A stretch of 64,000 nt of DNA from Paucibacter_B soli (GTDB taxonomy: Bacteria; Pseudomonadota; Gammaproteobacteria; Burkholderiales; Burkholderiaceae_C), in NCBI RefSeq assembly GCF_037482845.1, contig NZ_JBBHJW010000005.1, positions 310,001 to 374,000 on the forward strand, given 5' to 3'. A program made the translations under genes and the position numbers. Below the pieces are notes generated by a model, which saw only the letters and a program-made list of their open reading frames with translations, did no database searches and was not told the origin of the DNA. Below are positions 60,514 to 64,000 of the stretch, piece by piece. Numbering within the stretch: position 1 is the stretch's first letter; each line of letters opens with the position of its first letter.

Positions 60514-61755
60514 ATGTCTGAACCCCTGGCTGCGGCGCCGATGCCGCAGCGATGCGAGGTGCTGGTGGTGGGCGCGGGCCCGGCCGGCAGCGCTTGCGCG
60601 CGTGTGCTGGCACGCGCCGGCGTGGATGTGGTGCTGCTCGACCAGCAGCCCCAGGGGCGCGACAAGATCTGCGGCGATGGCCTGATCCCCGATGCCCATG
60701 CGGCCCTGCAGCGCTTGGGCCTGCTGGGTCAGGTGATGGCGCGTGCGCAAGGCCTGGCCCATGTGGCCTGCATAGGCCCGCGCGGCGGCCGCATCGACGT
60801 GCCGGGCGAGCTGGCGGTGCTGCCGCGGCGCGAGCTCGACGACTTGCTGTGCCAGGCGGCCCAGGATGCCGGCGCACGCTTCGTCGCGCCGGCGCGCTTC
60901 GAAAAGCCGCTGGAAGATGGCCAGGGGCGTGTCTGCGGCGCCCTCATCGGCCGGGACGGCGTGCAGCATGAGCTGCAGGCCGACTGGGTGCTGCTCGCCA
61001 CCGGCGCCTTGCCCAAGGCACTTAGCGCCGCTGGCATGTGCGAACGCCACACGCCCAGCGGCGTGGCGCTGCGCGGCTATGTGCGCGCCCCCGCCATGGT
61101 GGGCCGCATCAAGGCCATGGAGGTGGTGTGGAGCCGCGCGGTGCGGCCCGGCTACGGCTGGATCTTCCCTGCGCCTAACGCCTGCTTCAATATTGGCGTG
61201 GGCGTGACGGATAGCCACCACGCTGTGGCGGGCAAGGGCAGCAAGAAGGAACTCAATCTGCGCGCCATCTTCGATGCCTTTGTCGAACATTACGAGCCCG
61301 CGGCGGCGCTGATGCGCGAGGGCGAGCTGCTGGGCGAGCTCAAGGGTGCGCCGCTGCGCTGCACGCTCGAAGGTGCGCGTTGGTCGCGTCCGGGCCTGCT
61401 GGTCACCGGCGAGGCGGCCGGCTCCACCTACAGCTTCACCGGCGAGGGCATAGGCAAGGCGATGGAAACCGGCATGCTGGCGGCCGAGGCGATCCTGCAG
61501 GGGCGCCGCAGCCAGGGCGACGATGCGACGGTGCGCGCCGCCTATGAGCAGAGCCTGCGCGCCCTCAAGCCGAAGTTCGATCTCTACCAGCGCGCCAACA
61601 AGGTCAACGCCATGCCATGGCTGGCCGATCTGCTGATCTGGCGTGCCCAGCGCAGCCCGCGCCTGCTGCAGCGCATGAGCGGGGTGTTGCGCGAGACCAG
61701 CAACCCGGGCAATCTGATCAGCCTGAAGGGCTTCTCGCGCCTCTTCCTGGAATAG
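60514..61755 (+). CDS. FAD-dependent oxidoreductase, geranylgeranyl-reductase-like
   Basis: A 413-residue flavoprotein. The N-terminal dinucleotide-binding motif is VLVVGAGPAGSACARVLARAG (about 17-37); GRDKICGDGLIPDA is the hallmark PxxK-x-C-G-D-G-like motif of the geranylgeranyl reductase family; LLVTGEAAGSTYSFTGEGIG (about 305-324) is the second FAD contact. Related proteins reduce prenyl chains or act as halogenase- or monooxygenase-like enzymes, and the substrate here cannot be deduced. Ribosome-binding site AGGAG. It is seven bases upstream of the amidotransferase gene, probably one operon. Confidence 0.85.
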   Translation: MSEPLAAAPMPQRCEVLVVGAGPAGSACARVLARAGVDVVLLDQQPQGRDKICGDGLIPDAHAALQRLGLLGQVMARAQGLAHVACIGPRGGRIDVPGELAVLPRRELDDLLCQAAQDAGARFVAPARFEKPLEDGQGRVCGALIGRDGVQHELQADWVLLATGALPKALSAAGMCERHTPSGVALRGYVRAPAMVGRIKAMEVVWSRAVRPGYGWIFPAPNACFNIGVGVTDSHHAVAGKGSKKELNLRAIFDAFVEHYEPAAALMREGELLGELKGAPLRCTLEGARWSRPGLLVTGEAAGSTYSFTGEGIGKAMETGMLAAEAILQGRRSQGDDATVRAAYEQSLRALKPKFDLYQRANKVNAMPWLADLLIWRAQRSPRLLQRMSGVLRETSNPGNLISLKGFSRLFLE

Positions 61756-61762
61756 CAAGACC

Positions 61763-62518
61763 ATGTGCCAACTCTTGGGCATGAACGCCAGGCTACCCAC
61801 CGATGTGATGTTCAGCTTCACCGGGCTGGCGCAGCGTGCCGACGAGCACAAAGACGGCTTCGGCATCGCCTTCTTCGAGGGCCGCGGCCTGCGCCATTTC
61901 GTCGACCACCACAGCGCGCGCGTCTCGCCCCTGGCCAAGCTGGTGCAGGACTATCCGATCAAGAGCGACAACGTGATCGCCCATATCCGCAAGGCCACGC
62001 AGGGCCAGGTGGCGCTGGAGAACACGCACCCCTTTGTGCGCGAGCTGTGGGGGCGCTACTGGGTGTTCGCCCACAACGGCAACCTAAAAGACTTTGCACC
62101 GCGCCTGCATGGCGCCTTCCGCCCGGTGGGCCAGACCGACAGCGAGCGCGCCTTCTGCTGGCTGATGCAGGAGCTCGCCAAGGCGCATTGCGATGTGCCC
62201 AGCGTCACCGAGCTGAGCCACACCCTGCGCGAGCTGATGCCGCAGCTGAACCGCTATGGCACCTTCAATATGCTGCTCTCCAACGGCCAGGCGCTGTGGG
62301 CGCATGGCAGCACGCAGCTGCACTATCTGCTACGCCGCTACCCCTTCGGCCGCGTGCATCTGCAGGACGAGGATCTGAGCGTGGACTTCTCCGAGCACAC
62401 CACGGCCGAAGACCGCGTCGCGGTGATCGCCACCGAGCCGCTCACGCGCGGCGAGCACTGGGTGGCCATGGCTCCGGGCGAGCTCAAGGTGTTCGTGGGC
62501 GGCGAGCTGTTCGCCTGA
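61763..62518 (+). CDS. Class II glutamine amidotransferase, YafJ type
   Basis: A 251-residue N-terminal-nucleophile amidotransferase. Cys2 (MCQLLGMNARLPTD) becomes the catalytic N-terminal residue after Met removal. Other class II features are visible: HKDGFGIAFFEGRG, IAHIRKATQGQVALENTHPFV, FAHNGNLKDF and QTDSERAFCWLMQ. The protein consists of the glutaminase domain only, as in E. coli YafJ, with no fused synthetase, so the acceptor is unknown. It follows the flavoprotein gene by seven bases. Confidence 0.92.
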   Translation: MCQLLGMNARLPTDVMFSFTGLAQRADEHKDGFGIAFFEGRGLRHFVDHHSARVSPLAKLVQDYPIKSDNVIAHIRKATQGQVALENTHPFVRELWGRYWVFAHNGNLKDFAPRLHGAFRPVGQTDSERAFCWLMQELAKAHCDVPSVTELSHTLRELMPQLNRYGTFNMLLSNGQALWAHGSTQLHYLLRRYPFGRVHLQDEDLSVDFSEHTTAEDRVAVIATEPLTRGEHWVAMAPGELKVFVGGELFA

Positions 62519-62600
62519 CGCTGCCGGCCATTCATCCCTTGGTGGCGCCATTCGCCGCAGCAAGGTCTTGCGGCCTTGCGGCCGAACCTAGACTCGCGCC

Positions 62601-63680
62601 ATGACGCACCGCCCCGACACCCTCGACTGGACCCAATGGATCTGCCCCGGGCCGCGCCGCCGCTTCTCGGCGCTGGAGTTGCGCCAGGCCGGTGTCCAGC
62701 CCTGGCCCAGGGGCATCGACCACTACGTCTACAGCAATACGCTGATCCTGGCCGCGGTGTTCTACAACGAACTGCCCAGGGGCCTGGGCCTGTGGGTGCT
62801 GCTGGCCTCCCTGTGCCTGAGCATGGGCAGCCTGCTGACAGCGCGCTGGCTCTGGCGCCAGCCCACCCGCAAGAACCTGAACCTGGCTTCCTGGGGGGCG
62901 GTGCTGGTGAGCCTTGTGCTGATCTTTGGGCTGGCCAAGGTGCATGGCAAGGAGACGCTCAGGCTCGCCGCGCCCGTCCTGGTGGCCATCATCACCCTGG
63001 TGCTCAGCGCCTGGTGGTTCCTCACGCTCTACCGCGTGCAGCAGATCGAGGCGCGTCTGCGCGAGCTGGCCGACCAGGAGGCCAGCCAGCGCCTGGCACG
63101 GCGCCTCGCCACCGCGCAGATCCAGCCGCATTTCCTCTTTAACACCCTGGCCTCGTTGCAGCATTGGGTCGACACCCAGGACACCCGTGCCGCCGGCATG
63201 CTGCGCTCCTTCACCCGCTATCTGCGCGCCACGCTGCCGATGTTCGAGCATGAAAGCCTGCCGCTCGACCAGGAGCTGCAGATCGTCGTCAGCTACCTGG
63301 AAGTGATGCAGGCGCGCCTGGGTGCGCGCCTTGCCTGGCGGATCGAGGCGGCGCCGGAGCTGCAAGACCTGACCCTGCCGCCCGGCGCCCTGCTGACCCT
63401 GGTGGAAAACGCCATCGGCCATGGCATCGAGCCGGCGCTGCGCGGCGGCCGCATCGACGTGCGCGCCTACCGCGAGGGCGCGGCGCTGCGCCTGGAGGTG
63501 CAGGACGACGGTGCCGGCCTTTGCGCGGAGACGGCAGGCGACGACGGCCTGGGCGTGGCCAACACCCGCGAGCGCCTGCAGCAACTCTATGGCGCGCGCG
63601 CCAGCCTGCAGCTGCTGGCGCAGGAGCCGGGCTGCCTGGCCCGCATCACCATCCATGACGAGGGGGAACAGAGTCAATGA
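62601..63680 (+). CDS. LytS/AlgZ-type histidine kinase
   Basis: A 359-residue sensor kinase of the His_kinase family. Four hydrophobic segments lie between residues about 45 and 145 (LILAAVFYNEL; LWVLLASLCLSMGSLLTA; LASWGAVLVSLVLIFGLA; VLVAIITLVLSAWWFLTLYR). The phosphoacceptor is His177 in AQIQPHFLFNTLASL, followed by the ATPase domain with LLTLVENAIGHGIEPA, VQDDGAGLCAE and GLGVANTRERLQQLYG. Similar kinases without a known ligand pair with LytTR regulators in Burkholderiales. It overlaps the response-regulator gene by four bases (ATGA). Confidence 0.9.
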   Translation: MTHRPDTLDWTQWICPGPRRRFSALELRQAGVQPWPRGIDHYVYSNTLILAAVFYNELPRGLGLWVLLASLCLSMGSLLTARWLWRQPTRKNLNLASWGAVLVSLVLIFGLAKVHGKETLRLAAPVLVAIITLVLSAWWFLTLYRVQQIEARLRELADQEASQRLARRLATAQIQPHFLFNTLASLQHWVDTQDTRAAGMLRSFTRYLRATLPMFEHESLPLDQELQIVVSYLEVMQARLGARLAWRIEAAPELQDLTLPPGALLTLVENAIGHGIEPALRGGRIDVRAYREGAALRLEVQDDGAGLCAETAGDDGLGVANTRERLQQLYGARASLQLLAQEPGCLARITIHDEGEQSQ

Positions 63681-64000
63681 GAGCCTTGATCGCCGACGAC
63701 GAGGAAGGCCCGCGCGAACAGCTGGCGGCCGCGCTGGCGCGCCTGTGGCCCGAGCTGCAGATCGTGTCGCGCAGCGAGAACGGCATCGACGCGTGGGACG
63801 ATGCGCTGGCGCTGGAGCCCGACATCTGCTTCCTCGACATACGCATGCCCGGCCTCAGCGGCCTGGACGTGGCGCAACGCCTGGCGCGCTTGAGCGAGCC
63901 GCCGCAGCTGGTGTTCGTCACCGCCTATGGCGACCATGCGCTCAGCGCCTTCGAGGCCGGCGCGATCGACTATGTGCTCAAGCCGGTGGACGACGGCCGC
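63677..64000 (+). CDS. LytTR-type response regulator, 3' end cut by window
   Basis: The first 108 residues are a receiver domain: acidic cluster IADDEEG, phosphoacceptor Asp54 in ICFLDIRMPGLSG, Thr in VFVTAYGDHALSAFEAGAIDY and the conserved Lys in YVLKPVDDGR. The AFEAGAIDYVLKPV wording is typical of regulators with a LytTR DNA-binding domain, which would follow beyond the window. Its partner is the LytS-like kinase with which it overlaps by four bases. Confidence 0.88.
   Translation, partial: MRALIADDEEGPREQLAAALARLWPELQIVSRSENGIDAWDDALALEPDICFLDIRMPGLSGLDVAQRLARLSEPPQLVFVTAYGDHALSAFEAGAIDYVLKPVDDGR

Overview
The window is high-GC, densely coded bacterial DNA with short gaps, many ATGA-type overlaps between neighbouring genes, and a gene repertoire typical of Burkholderiales (Betaproteobacteria). 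Pointers are three-part pntAA-pntAB-pntB, lptA-lptB-rpoN, a PEP-CTERM protein, TonB-dependent receptors and a GlcB-type malate synthase next to a LysR regulator. The closest guess is the Roseateles/Pelomonas/Paucibacter/Rubrivivax neighbourhood (family Sphaerotilaceae or Comamonadaceae). That placement is inferred from gene content only; no rRNA, tRNA, prophage, complete insertion sequence or CRISPR array was seen.

Layout. 1-3.1 kb: end of an ApbE flavin transferase, a transglutaminase-like protein, ssb, a small membrane protein and a small exported protein. 3.2-4.7 kb: a patch of visibly lower GC with two unrecognised genes, a tandem 15-bp repeat and a P-loop-like remnant. 4.8-14.0 kb: a ten-gene block for a secretion machine that mixes type II secretion and type IV pilus parts (GspG, GspF, GspE, then PilM/PilN-, PilO- and PilP-like inner-membrane proteins, a lipoprotein secretin with a cohesin-like tail, and three further pseudopilins). 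14.2-18.7 kb: a PEP-CTERM surface protein, a large secreted subtilisin-type protease and a small lipoprotein. 18.8-26.1 kb (minus strand): a TonB-dependent receptor and a four-gene MacAB/LolCDE-like export operon. 26.2-29.9 kb: a CAP-domain protein, a membrane diguanylate cyclase and a NarL-type two-component pair.

30-45.7 kb: housekeeping and metabolism (mnmA, a solute-binding-like protein, a Nudix hydrolase, the proton-translocating transhydrogenase, a histidine kinase, fadD, rsmE, an MFS transporter, an RlmL-type methyltransferase) and a PAS-GGDEF-EAL protein. 45.7-51.8 kb (minus strand): rpoN, lptB, lptA, dsbA, a SPOR protein and argS. 51.9-57 kb: a Ser/Thr kinase fused to a cyclic-nucleotide-binding domain, a PsiF-like protein with an exact internal duplication, and divergent lysR/glcB with a clear palindromic operator candidate. 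57-64 kb: a second TonB-dependent receptor behind a strong hairpin leader, a DksA-type zinc finger protein, a flavoprotein, a class II amidotransferase and a LytS/LytTR two-component pair cut by the window end.

The most interesting block is 4.8-14.0 kb, a non-canonical secretion system that lacks the usual gspC/H/I/J/K/N genes and is followed by two exported proteins. Also notable are an 11-mer (GTCAGGTCTTG) found six times in different reading frames, and the hairpin leader before the second receptor.
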